From contig DATHVP010000006.1 of the NCBI GenBank assembly GCA_035461245.1, forward strand, positions 1-9,454: DNA of 9,454 nucleotides, given 5' to 3'. The translations under genes were made by a program, and so were the position numbers. Positions 1-6,547 of this stretch are shown piece by piece. The notes under the pieces were generated by a model, which saw nothing but the letters and a program-made list of their open reading frames with translations, was not told the origin of the DNA and made no database searches. How positions within the stretch are numbered: the first letter of the stretch is position 1; each line of letters starts with the position of its first letter. Source of the DNA: SH-MAG3 sp035461245. Its GTDB lineage: Bacteria > Gemmatimonadota > Gemmatimonadetes > Longimicrobiales > RSA9.

Positions 1-120
1 GGGCGAGCCGGTGCGAATGCTGCGCTCGAGCTTCTTCTCCAGCGTCTCTTCCGGTATGATCTCCAGCACGCCGCGCCGGATCTCATCCATCTGCTCGTTG
101 ACTGGTGCGTATTTTTGCAT
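1..120 (-). CDS. tyrS: Tyrosine--tRNA ligase, N-terminal fragment (cut by window edge)
   Basis: Cytoplasmic enzyme that charges tRNA-Tyr with tyrosine. Only the first 40 codons are present; the gene runs off the low-coordinate edge. The frame from the ATG at 120 reads MQKYAPVNEQMDEIRRG followed by EIIPEETLEKKLERSIRTGSP. This is the characteristic start of one bacterial TyrS subgroup (P-V-N-E-Q-M-x-x-I-R-R-G, then an I-I-P-E-E-x-L-x-x-K-L block before the Rossmann fold); the HIGH-type motif would lie further on, outside the window. The ATG is chosen because it matches the family start; no clear Shine-Dalgarno sequence precedes it. It lies 32 bp after the sugar kinase stop, so it may be co-transcribed with the salvage operon, although housekeeping tyrS often has its own promoter. 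Identification rests on pattern recognition of the N-terminus. Confidence 0.85.
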   Translation of the reverse strand, partial: MQKYAPVNEQMDEIRRGVLEIIPEETLEKKLERSIRTGSP

Positions 121-152
121 GCCGGCAAGATACGGGTACGCAGCGCCCGTTG

Positions 153-1055
153 TCACGGGTGCGACGCTGCAGCCAGCCGCGCCGCGCCGCGGGCAGCGTC
201 CACCGTGCGGGCCAGGACCTGTGCAGCGGGCACCGCCTCGCGCAACGCTGTCCGGAGACGGTCGTGCAGGGGACCACCGGGTTCAATGAGGCCACCAGCC
301 GTCGCGACAGCCGGCGCCTTCAGCCCCACCCGCCCGGCCGCCGTGACCACAAGCTCCACCAGCGCGGCCACCGCCTCGTCGGCGATGCGGGTGGCGGCAC
401 GGTCCCCGGCAGCCACGGCCTCGAACACGGCCGGCGTCAGGGCGGCGATTTCTGCCTTCGACGCCCGCGCCGTGAACGAGACCAGGTCCTCCGGCCGGGC
501 GCACCCGCTGTCCCGCAGGACGGCGGCGGTGAGTGCCGTTTCCGGGTCCCGCCCATCCAGTGCACGCAGCACGGCGCGCACCGCCGCCGCCCCAATGGCG
601 AAGCCGCTGCCCTCGTCCCCGATGAGGCGGCCCCATCCGCCCACCCGGGCCGTCACGCCGCCGCTCCCCCTCGCCCAGGCAATGCTGCCGGTGCCGGCGA
701 TGACGAGGACGCCCGGATCGTCACCGAACGCGTCGTACATGGCGACCTCAGCGTCGCCTACGACCATGACCTGCTCGGCCACGCCGCTGAGCACCAGGGC
801 CACCCGCACCGCCTCCCGCTCCGGCGCCCGGCCTGCACCGGCCAGGCCGCAGCACAGGGCGCGCACCGGCAGTCGTGCGCCCGCAACGGCCCCGACGATC
901 CCGGTCACCAGCGATGCGGCGACTTCCGCACCGCTGGCCGGGTCCGCGGCGTCAATGATGCCCGCGGGGCCTTCGAGGCGGGCCAGCTCCGAGCCGGCCG
1001 CATCCACGAGGAGCGCGCGGGCCCTCGTGCCGCCGCCGTCAATGCCGACGTACAT
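153..1055 (-). CDS. BadF/BadG/BcrA/BcrD-type ASKHA kinase, probable N-acetylglucosamine (amino-sugar) kinase
   Basis: Likely cytoplasmic ATP-dependent sugar kinase producing an amino-sugar 6-phosphate. From the ATG at 1055 the protein is 300 aa, normal for the family. Residues 1-10 (MYVGIDGGGT) hold the DGGGT phosphate-1 loop; VVGDAEVAMYDAFGDD (98-113) surrounds the probable catalytic Asp101; VIAGTGSIAW (118-127) is the phosphate-2 motif; GGWGRLIGDEGSGFAIG (139-155) is the block typical of GlcNAc kinases; AVATAGGL (249-256) is the adenosine-binding motif. The frame stays open upstream to a GTG at 1112, but that adds 19 low-complexity residues and a longer overlap with the symporter gene, so 1055 is preferred (17-bp overlap, GGGGCGGG just upstream). 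Overlap with the transporter implies translational coupling. Substrate (GlcNAc, MurNAc, glucosamine) cannot be fixed from sequence. A benzoyl-CoA-reductase-type ATPase role is unlikely because no partner subunits are present. Confidence 0.85.
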   Translation of the reverse strand: MYVGIDGGGTRARALLVDAAGSELARLEGPAGIIDAADPASGAEVAASLVTGIVGAVAGARLPVRALCCGLAGAGRAPEREAVRVALVLSGVAEQVMVVGDAEVAMYDAFGDDPGVLVIAGTGSIAWARGSGGVTARVGGWGRLIGDEGSGFAIGAAAVRAVLRALDGRDPETALTAAVLRDSGCARPEDLVSFTARASKAEIAALTPAVFEAVAAGDRAATRIADEAVAALVELVVTAAGRVGLKAPAVATAGGLIEPGGPLHDRLRTALREAVPAAQVLARTVDAARGAARLAAASHP

Positions 1056-2511
1056 GACCCGCCCCGCGGATGGTCGCGCTGAGCCAGCCGATGGCGACAG
1101 TGATGGTGGCACCGATGAGGGAGAACCAGAGGCCGTCCACGAGCCGCGGCACCACGCCGAACTGCTGCCCCGCCCAGAGCGTGGTCATGGCGCCGATGGC
1201 CGTACTCATGCCGATGATCACATCGCGCTGCCCGGCCCGCTCCGACAGGACCGCCAGCAGGAACCCGCCCAGCAGGCCGCCGTAAGTGAATGAGGCGATC
1301 TGGAGTGCAATGACGACGATGGGTGTGCCCGGCCGGACGAGCTGGAACAGGAGCGCGCCACCGATGAGGATGAACGCCCAGACGACGGTAAACACGCGGC
1401 CCGCGCGCATCAGTCCCTCGTCGTCCTGCTGCCGGCCGGCCAGCGGCCCGTAGAGGTCGTGCGTCGTCGCCGAGGCCAGCGAGTTGAGGGACGACGACAC
1501 CGTGGACATCATCGCCGCCAGGATGCCCGCCACGATGAGTCCCGAGATTCCTGGCGGCAGGCCTTCCACGATGAAGCGCGGGAAGATCTCGTCGGGTACT
1601 GCGAACGCCTCGCCCCGGTAGTACGCGTACAGGCCGATGCCCACCGTGAGGAACAGGGCGAACTGGGCAATCACCAGCAGGCCGCTGCCCACCAGCGCCT
1701 TGCGCGCGCCCGCCAGCGACGGCGCCGCCAGCAGCCGCTGCACGATGAGGTGATCCACCCCATGAGATGCCATGGACAGGAACGCGCCGGCGAAGATGCC
1801 CGTGAAGAGCCATTGCCCGCTTGCGAACCCACCTTCCAGGTGTACCACCCGCAGCCGGTCCGTGGCCGCCGCAGTCTCCATGATGGCGCCCCATCCGCCG
1901 GGCACGAGCTGGCCCAGCACCACGACAGCGGCAAGTCCACCGAAGACGTACAGGCCCATCTGCACGACGTCGATCCAGATGACCGCACGCAGGCCGCCGG
2001 CATACGTGTAGATGAGCGTGAACACGCCCGCCAGCACAATGCTCTGCCAGTAGGGCAGCCCGGTGATGAGCGTAACAGGGATGGACGCGGCAAAGACGCG
2101 CACGCTGTCGGCAAACGCACGGGTCACCATGAAGATGATGGACGCGAAGCGCCGCGCGCCGGCACCGAACCGCCGCTCCAGCAGTTCGTACGCCGTCACC
2201 AGCTCGCCGCTGAAGTAGCGTGGCAGCAGCAGCCAGGCGATGACGACGCGGCCCAGCAGGTACCCGGCGGCCAGCTGCAGAAACCAGAAGTCCGACTGGT
2301 ACGACGTGGCCGGTATGCTGATGAAGGTGAGGGCGCTGGTCTCGGTGGCGACGATGGAGAAGCAGATCGCCCACCACGGCACGTCACGGCCGGCGAGGAA
2401 GTAGTCGCGGGCATTGTGCTGGCGGCCCGCCAGCAGGATGCCGAACGCCGTGACGCCGGCGATGTAGGCGACGAGGACGGCGACGTCCAGGACCGTGAAT
2501 GAGGCGTGCAC
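1039..2511 (-). CDS. Sodium:solute symporter (SSS/SLC5 family), probable amino-sugar transporter
   Basis: Inner-membrane Na+-coupled symporter of 490 aa, a usual length for the SSS family, with about 13 hydrophobic segments from residue 8 to 478. Family marks: YFLAGRDVPWWAI (37-49) after TM1; the signature YTYAGGLRAVIWIDVVQ (168-184); VDHLIVQRLL (252-261); and MSTVSSSLNSLAS (335-347), whose serines correspond to the Na2 sodium site in TM8 of characterised SSS proteins. The start is a GTG at 2511, supported by GCAGGA about 10 nt upstream. It begins 15 bp after the stop of the deaminase/deacetylase fusion, and its end overlaps the kinase start. Sandwiched between an amino-sugar kinase and a GlcN-6-P deaminase, it most likely imports GlcNAc, MurNAc or a related sugar. 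Sialic acid or another SSS substrate is possible, as specificity cannot be read from the sequence. Confidence 0.9.
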   Translation of the reverse strand: MHASFTVLDVAVLVAYIAGVTAFGILLAGRQHNARDYFLAGRDVPWWAICFSIVATETSALTFISIPATSYQSDFWFLQLAAGYLLGRVVIAWLLLPRYFSGELVTAYELLERRFGAGARRFASIIFMVTRAFADSVRVFAASIPVTLITGLPYWQSIVLAGVFTLIYTYAGGLRAVIWIDVVQMGLYVFGGLAAVVVLGQLVPGGWGAIMETAAATDRLRVVHLEGGFASGQWLFTGIFAGAFLSMASHGVDHLIVQRLLAAPSLAGARKALVGSGLLVIAQFALFLTVGIGLYAYYRGEAFAVPDEIFPRFIVEGLPPGISGLIVAGILAAMMSTVSSSLNSLASATTHDLYGPLAGRQQDDEGLMRAGRVFTVVWAFILIGGALLFQLVRPGTPIVVIALQIASFTYGGLLGGFLLAVLSERAGQRDVIIGMSTAIGAMTTLWAGQQFGVVPRLVDGLWFSLIGATITVAIGWLSATIRGAGHVRRH

Positions 2512-2526
2512 GCGCCAGGCGTCCTG

Positions 2527-4380
2527 CTACGGGTCCCGCACGACAAAGGCTTCCATGGCGTGGTACTCCGGCAGGCCCAGCCGGTCCACGTCCTGCGCGG
2601 TTCCGGTGTTACGCGCCTCGACGCGCTGCCAGAACTCCCGCTCGTCGTAGGCGCCGGGGAACGGCGCCGTGTCCTTCTGGCTCTGGTGCTTGAAGATGGC
2701 GAAGATCTTCCGCCGCAGTTCCTCCTGGGACATGGGCACCAGCACGTCGGCCTCGTGCACCGGCCATTCCTGCCACGCGCCGCGGTACAGCCAGACCTGC
2801 GGCCGCGGGCCGTCCCATGCAGCCAGCGCCCGCTGGATGGCGTCCTTGCACTGGCGGTGCGTGCCGTGGGGGTCAGACAGGTCGCCCGCCACGAAAATGA
2901 CCTCCGGCTGCACTTCCTCGAACAATTCGCGGATGATACGCACGTCCTCGGGCCCGATAGGGTCCTTGCGAACCTTGCCCGTCTGGTAGAAAGGCATGTT
3001 CAGGAAACGGCACGCGCTGCGGGGGATGCCCAGTGCCTCCACCCCGCTCACCGCCTCCGCCTCGCGGATCTCCCGCTTCATGTCCTGCACTTCCGGGATG
3101 TCCACGTCGCCCGGCAGCTTCGATGATAGTGCCTGCTCGATGTTACCCGCCAGTACATTGAAGCCGTCCCGGAAGCCCTCCAGTTCGCCCCGGTCCCGGA
3201 CGAAGCGCTGCAGAAAGTCGAGGTACCGCCGAACCTCGTGGTCGAACACCGCGATGTTGCCGGACGTCTGGTATGCGACCACGATATCGTTGTCGTTCTC
3301 GTAGAGCTTGCGCAGCATGCCACCCATGCTGATGACGTCGTCGTCGGGATGCGGGCTGAACACGATGACGCGGCGCTCCCGGGGCAGGTCCGGCGTGTCC
3401 CGGATCTTGCCGGCCAGGCTCGAGAACACGGCCTTGTTCAGTACGTCCTCCGACGGGTACCTGGCCAGCAGCGAACTGAGGTGGTTCTCGCGGTATGCGT
3501 TGGCGGTCAGCTTGAGGATCGGCGAACCGCAGGTGTTCGACAGCCAGATGACCGCTCGCTCGATGAGCGGTGCGGTCCATTCAACCTCCCGCACCAGCCA
3601 TGGCGTCTTCACGCGCGTCAGTTCGCCCGCGGCTGCTCCGTCCACGTAGAACGTCGTATTCCTGTGCTCCTGGAGGAACGTGGCCGCCACCTCGTGGGAG
3701 ATCTCGCCCTCCACGGATCGCTTCACGATGAGGGCCTTGTGCTCGCCGGTGGCGATGATGGCGACTTCGCGGGCGGCCATGATACTGGCAACGCCCATGG
3801 TGATGGCTTCCCGCGGCACGTTCTGCTCACCGAAGAAGTCGGCCGCCGCGTCCTTCCGCGTGATGGTGTCCAGGTGGACCAGCCGGGTCCGGGACTCCCG
3901 GCCCGAGCCCGGCTCATTGAAGCCGATGTGACCTGTCTTGCCGATGCCCAGGATCTGGAAGTCGATCCCGCCGACCCGCGCGATGGCCGCTTCGTAGTCC
4001 TGGCAATGCCGGGCCACCTCGTCCCGGGGGATGTCGCCCCGGGGGATATGGACGTTCTCCGGCGGGACGTTGATGTGGTCGAACAGGTTCTCCCGCATGA
4101 AGCGATGGTACGAGTGGATGCTGTCCGGCGGCATCGGGTAGTACTCGTCCAGGTTGAACGTCACGACATGAGAAAAGTCCAGCCCCTCCTCACGGTGCAG
4201 GCGGATCAGCTCCCGGTAGATGCCCACCGGCGTCGAACCCGTGGCCAGCCCGAGCACCGCCGGCTCACCGGCGGCCTGCCGGGTGCGGATAAGGGAGGCG
4301 ATGCGACCGGCCACGAGCCGGGCGATCTCCTCGTAGTCTTCGACAATGATGACGGGCAGCTTCTCGTGAGCGTATGGCAT
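2527..4380 (-). CDS. nagB: Fusion protein: glucosamine-6-phosphate deaminase (NagB domain) plus PIG-L/LmbE-type deacetylase domain
   Basis: Cytoplasmic two-domain enzyme, 617 aa; a stand-alone NagB is about 240-270 aa. Residues 10-265 are the NagB/SugP isomerase fold: GLATGSTP (44-51) phosphate loop, FNLDEYYPM (75-83) with Asp78 matching E. coli Asp72, and GIGKTGHIGFNEPGSG (145-160) with His151 and Glu156 matching His143 and Glu148. Thr149 stands where E. coli has Asp141. Residues 266-330 are a linker (WLSNTCGSPILKL, ARYPSEDVLNKAVFSSLAGK). Residues 335-560 are PIG-L: FSPHPDDDVISMGG (341-354) with the HPDD zinc motif, and DPHGTHRQC (503-511), the distal His. NagB converts GlcN-6-P to Fru-6-P and ammonia; the PIG-L half could deacetylate GlcNAc or GlcNAc-6-P. 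The ATG at 4380 has AAGGGAA close upstream. The fused arrangement is, to my knowledge, known in Bacteroidota-like genomes. Second gene of the salvage operon, 63 bp after the serine hydrolase. Confidence 0.92.
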   Translation of the reverse strand: MPYAHEKLPVIIVEDYEEIARLVAGRIASLIRTRQAAGEPAVLGLATGSTPVGIYRELIRLHREEGLDFSHVVTFNLDEYYPMPPDSIHSYHRFMRENLFDHINVPPENVHIPRGDIPRDEVARHCQDYEAAIARVGGIDFQILGIGKTGHIGFNEPGSGRESRTRLVHLDTITRKDAAADFFGEQNVPREAITMGVASIMAAREVAIIATGEHKALIVKRSVEGEISHEVAATFLQEHRNTTFYVDGAAAGELTRVKTPWLVREVEWTAPLIERAVIWLSNTCGSPILKLTANAYRENHLSSLLARYPSEDVLNKAVFSSLAGKIRDTPDLPRERRVIVFSPHPDDDVISMGGMLRKLYENDNDIVVAYQTSGNIAVFDHEVRRYLDFLQRFVRDRGELEGFRDGFNVLAGNIEQALSSKLPGDVDIPEVQDMKREIREAEAVSGVEALGIPRSACRFLNMPFYQTGKVRKDPIGPEDVRIIRELFEEVQPEVIFVAGDLSDPHGTHRQCKDAIQRALAAWDGPRPQVWLYRGAWQEWPVHEADVLVPMSQEELRRKIFAIFKHQSQKDTAPFPGAYDEREFWQRVEARNTGTAQDVDRLGLPEYHAMEAFVVRDP

Positions 4381-4443
4381 CCGATTCCCTTCAGGCGAGT
4401 GACCGGCTGCCGCGCAGGTGCAAGTTCTTTGCCCGGAAGATGG

Positions 4444-5859
4444 CTACGAACGCGGCACCACCGGCAGGTCCGTGATGGCCTGCTGCACGGCGTCCGCCAC
4501 GTCACGCCGAAGGGGGATGTGACGCTGGTTGTCCCGCGTGGGGTTCACGCGGTTCGTCAGCAGGACCACGAACAGCCGCTTCTCCGGATCGATCCAGATG
4601 CTCGTGCCCGTGAAGCCGGTGTGCCCGAAGGATGTGGCGCCGAAGTAGCGGCCGGCGGATGTGGTGGCCGCCGGCGTGTCCCAGCCCAGGGCGCGACTGC
4701 TGGCTTCGCCCTGCCGCCGGGTGAACATGTCAATGGTCGCCGCGTTGATGTAACGCCGGCCGTCGTACACGCCGCGATTCAGCATGAGCTGAGCGAAGAC
4801 GGCCAGGTCCCGGGCGGACGAGAAAAGACCGGCGTGCCCGGCGACGCCACCCAGGGCAAAGGCGTTCTCGTCGTGGACCTCGCCGCGAAGGTGCCGCCTC
4901 CGGAAGGCCGTGTCCACCTCCGTGGGCGCGATCCGCGTCAGCAGGTCGCCCGGTTCCGGAAGATCGCGGGTGCCGTTTCCGTCCACCGACAGCGCAGACC
5001 CGTTGGCCCAGTCGTGCGGATTGAAGCCGCTGTCACGCATCCCCAGCGGGCCGAACAGTCGGTCGCGCAGGAATACATCCAGCGTCTGGCCACTGACCTG
5101 TTCGATGATGAGGCCGAGGAGGATGACGCCATAGTCGCTGTACAGCGTCTGCGAGCCCGGCTCGAACTCGAGGCTCATGGCCGCGATGCGGCGGCGGTAC
5201 TGCTCCCGGCCCTCCAGCGTCTCGTACAGCGGTCCATAGGCGGCGAGGCCGGAGTTGTGCATGAGCAGGTGACGGACGGTGACGGATTCCTTCGCCGGCG
5301 TGCCGCGCCAGTCGGCCAGGTGATCAGCGACGCGATCGTCCAGGCTGATGAACCCATCGTCATGCAGCATCATGAGGGCCGTCGTCGTACCCACGGCCTT
5401 GGTCACGGACGCCAGGTCGTAGATGGTAGAGTCAGTGACCGGGGGATAACCCTGCCGGCGATCGAGGGTGCCGTATCCCTGCAGGCGGACCAGGCGGCCG
5501 TAGCGGCCCACGGCCAGTGCGGCCCCGGGCGCGGCACCGGCGATGAGGTGAGCCTCGACGATGCTGTCCACCCGGGCCAGCAGGCCGCTGTCCATCCCCA
5601 CCTCCTCCGGCACGGCCAGAGGCAGACCATACGCCGGCGCGACGGCCGCGTCGGCGTGCCGCGCGGGCGCCGACGGCTCGGCGGGGCGAGACTGCGACGG
5701 AGGCCCGTCCGGCCGGGCGAACTGCGGTCCACACGAGAGGAGCAGGACGGAAAGCCCGCACACGGCAACGGCCAGCGGCCGGCGCGCATCCCGCAGGGCC
5801 GCACCCGGCGTCATGCGGTGACGCGGCCTGGCGAGCATGGGGTTCCGGCTTCTGCACAT
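4444..5859 (-). CDS. Serine hydrolase lipoprotein, beta-lactamase/class C PBP-like (PF00144 type)
   Basis: Serine hydrolase of 471 aa, probably anchored in the envelope. An Arg-rich N-terminus precedes a hydrophobic stretch ending in a lipobox (LLSC, Cys43); a Pro/Ala-rich linker follows to about residue 80. The catalytic domain has SVTK (151-154, SxxK nucleophile), YSD (240-242, the YxN position with Asp instead of Asn) and HTG (413-415, the KTG position), followed by GTSIWIDPEKRLFVVLLTNR (418-437). The GEVHDENAFALGGVAGHAGLFS stretch (326-347) marks the subgroup related to YfeW (PBP4B) and to the hydrolase half of some Bacteroidota GH3 fusions. E. coli yfeW lies beside murQ-murP, so a role in peptidoglycan recycling fits the amino-sugar genes downstream. 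The ATG at 5859 has a good ribosome site (GAGGT, 6 nt spacing); an internal ATG at 5838 would leave the lipobox intact. First gene of the salvage operon. The substrate could be a D-Ala-containing peptide or an ester. Confidence 0.88.
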   Translation of the reverse strand: MCRSRNPMLARPRHRMTPGAALRDARRPLAVAVCGLSVLLLSCGPQFARPDGPPSQSRPAEPSAPARHADAAVAPAYGLPLAVPEEVGMDSGLLARVDSIVEAHLIAGAAPGAALAVGRYGRLVRLQGYGTLDRRQGYPPVTDSTIYDLASVTKAVGTTTALMMLHDDGFISLDDRVADHLADWRGTPAKESVTVRHLLMHNSGLAAYGPLYETLEGREQYRRRIAAMSLEFEPGSQTLYSDYGVILLGLIIEQVSGQTLDVFLRDRLFGPLGMRDSGFNPHDWANGSALSVDGNGTRDLPEPGDLLTRIAPTEVDTAFRRRHLRGEVHDENAFALGGVAGHAGLFSSARDLAVFAQLMLNRGVYDGRRYINAATIDMFTRRQGEASSRALGWDTPAATTSAGRYFGATSFGHTGFTGTSIWIDPEKRLFVVLLTNRVNPTRDNQRHIPLRRDVADAVQQAITDLPVVPRS

Positions 5860-5865
5860 CGGCAG

Positions 5866-5870
5866 ACCTC
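5866..5870 (-). promoter_or_regulatory. Ribosome binding site deciding the serine hydrolase start
   Basis: GAGGT on the minus strand, 6 nt before the ATG at 5859. It favours this start over the in-frame ATG at 5838, whose upstream GGAA is closer and weaker. Confidence 0.6.
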
Positions 5871-5892
5871 GTGGTTATCGGGTGGGTTCCCG

Positions 5893-5925
5893 GAAAGGTA
5901 AACCGGCCGCCACCGCTGCAGCAAC
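5893..5925 (-). promoter_or_regulatory. Candidate promoter of the amino-sugar operon, Bacteroidota-like -33/-7
   Basis: On the minus strand GTTG (5925-5922) is followed after 21 nt by TACCTTTC (5900-5893). This nearly fits the TTTG-N19-21-TAnnTTTG pattern described for Bacteroides, with one mismatch in each box. Read as sigma-70, TTGCTG-N16-TTTACC is also possible but poor. It sits in the 101-bp gap before the serine hydrolase, leaving a short leader of about 25-30 nt to the GAGGT site. The gap and gene order favour a promoter here; the exact boxes are inference. Confidence 0.35.
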
Positions 5926-5960
5926 GCACAGTGTCCGCGGATCACCGTGCGTCGCGCGCC

Positions 5961-6539
5961 TCAGTCCGGCAGGCGGTCCCGCCGGACGAGCCGCCAGCGG
6001 CCCCCCTCCTGTCGCACCACCAGCCGGTACGTCACCGAACTGGTCATGACGTACAGGTCCTGGACGTTACGCACCTGTGTCACGACGATGTCCATCTCGG
6101 CCCCGGACATTGTCGCTTCCCAGACTTCGAGGTACGCACCGCCTTCCGCCAGCCGGCATGGCTCCCGATCCGGACACGTGAGCACGGACCTGCCATCCGT
6201 CAGCGTCACCGGGCGCGACACCTGCCCTTCCAGCTCGGCATGGCCGAGCGGACTTCCGCCCGCAGCCACGCCGAGACGGGCGAAGGAGACGCTGTCCAGG
6301 AGCAACGGCTGGACGGCCGGTGCCGGGTCCGCGTCGGGGACGGCCAGCGCGGCGTGCACCACCACATCGGCCAGCGGGCCGGCGAGTTCGGGCAGCGGCG
6401 GGCGCGACCCCGTGCATGCCGTGACGCCCACCACAGCGACGGCTACGGAGACAGCGATGGCGCGCCGGGCGCGCACTGGGTGGAACGGCGGGTTCAGGTC
6501 AGGCATGCCGGCGCCGTATGTCATGAATCGAGCCAGCAC
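5961..6539 (-). CDS. Hypothetical small lipoprotein, family not recognised
   Basis: I do not recognise the family. From the GTG at 6539 the protein is 192 aa; in-frame ATGs at 6524 and 6506 give shorter forms, and none of the three has a strong ribosome site. A basic segment (PVRARRA, 21-27) and hydrophobic AIAVSVAVAVVGV (27-39) lead to a lipobox V-T-A-C (39-42), so the mature protein would be a lipoprotein of about 150 aa beginning at Cys42. It has a second cysteine pair in TCPDREPC (Cys122, Cys128), a short loop that could form a disulfide. The C-terminal part (135-190) looks like alternating beta strands: YLEVWEA, MDIVVTQVRN, YRLVVRQEGGRWRLVRRDRL. The last piece resembles the tail of small NTF2-like or beta-sheet lipoproteins, only weakly. 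It starts 8 bp after the AI-2E protein stop, so it belongs to the PspA operon; an envelope role is inferred. Confidence 0.72.
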   Translation of the reverse strand: MLARFMTYGAGMPDLNPPFHPVRARRAIAVSVAVAVVGVTACTGSRPPLPELAGPLADVVVHAALAVPDADPAPAVQPLLLDSVSFARLGVAAGGSPLGHAELEGQVSRPVTLTDGRSVLTCPDREPCRLAEGGAYLEVWEATMSGAEMDIVVTQVRNVQDLYVMTSSVTYRLVVRQEGGRWRLVRRDRLPD

Positions 6540-6547
6540 GGTGCCGC

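Noticed and set aside
1056..1112. Longer kinase start at the GTG at 1112
   Set aside because: It adds 19 Ser/Pro/Ala-rich residues before the conserved MYVGIDGGGT start, lacks a ribosome site and overlaps the symporter gene by 74 bp.
905..2377. Second 490-codon minus-strand frame inside the symporter gene
   Set aside because: The reading is Arg/His/Gly-rich and has no membrane pattern, while the frame at 1039-2511 gives a textbook SSS transporter.
3238..5901. Long plus-strand open frame of 887 codons
   Set aside because: It runs antisense across two genes with intact catalytic motifs, is rich in Arg, Gly, Pro and His without any domain, and reflects the scarcity of stops in GC-rich DNA.
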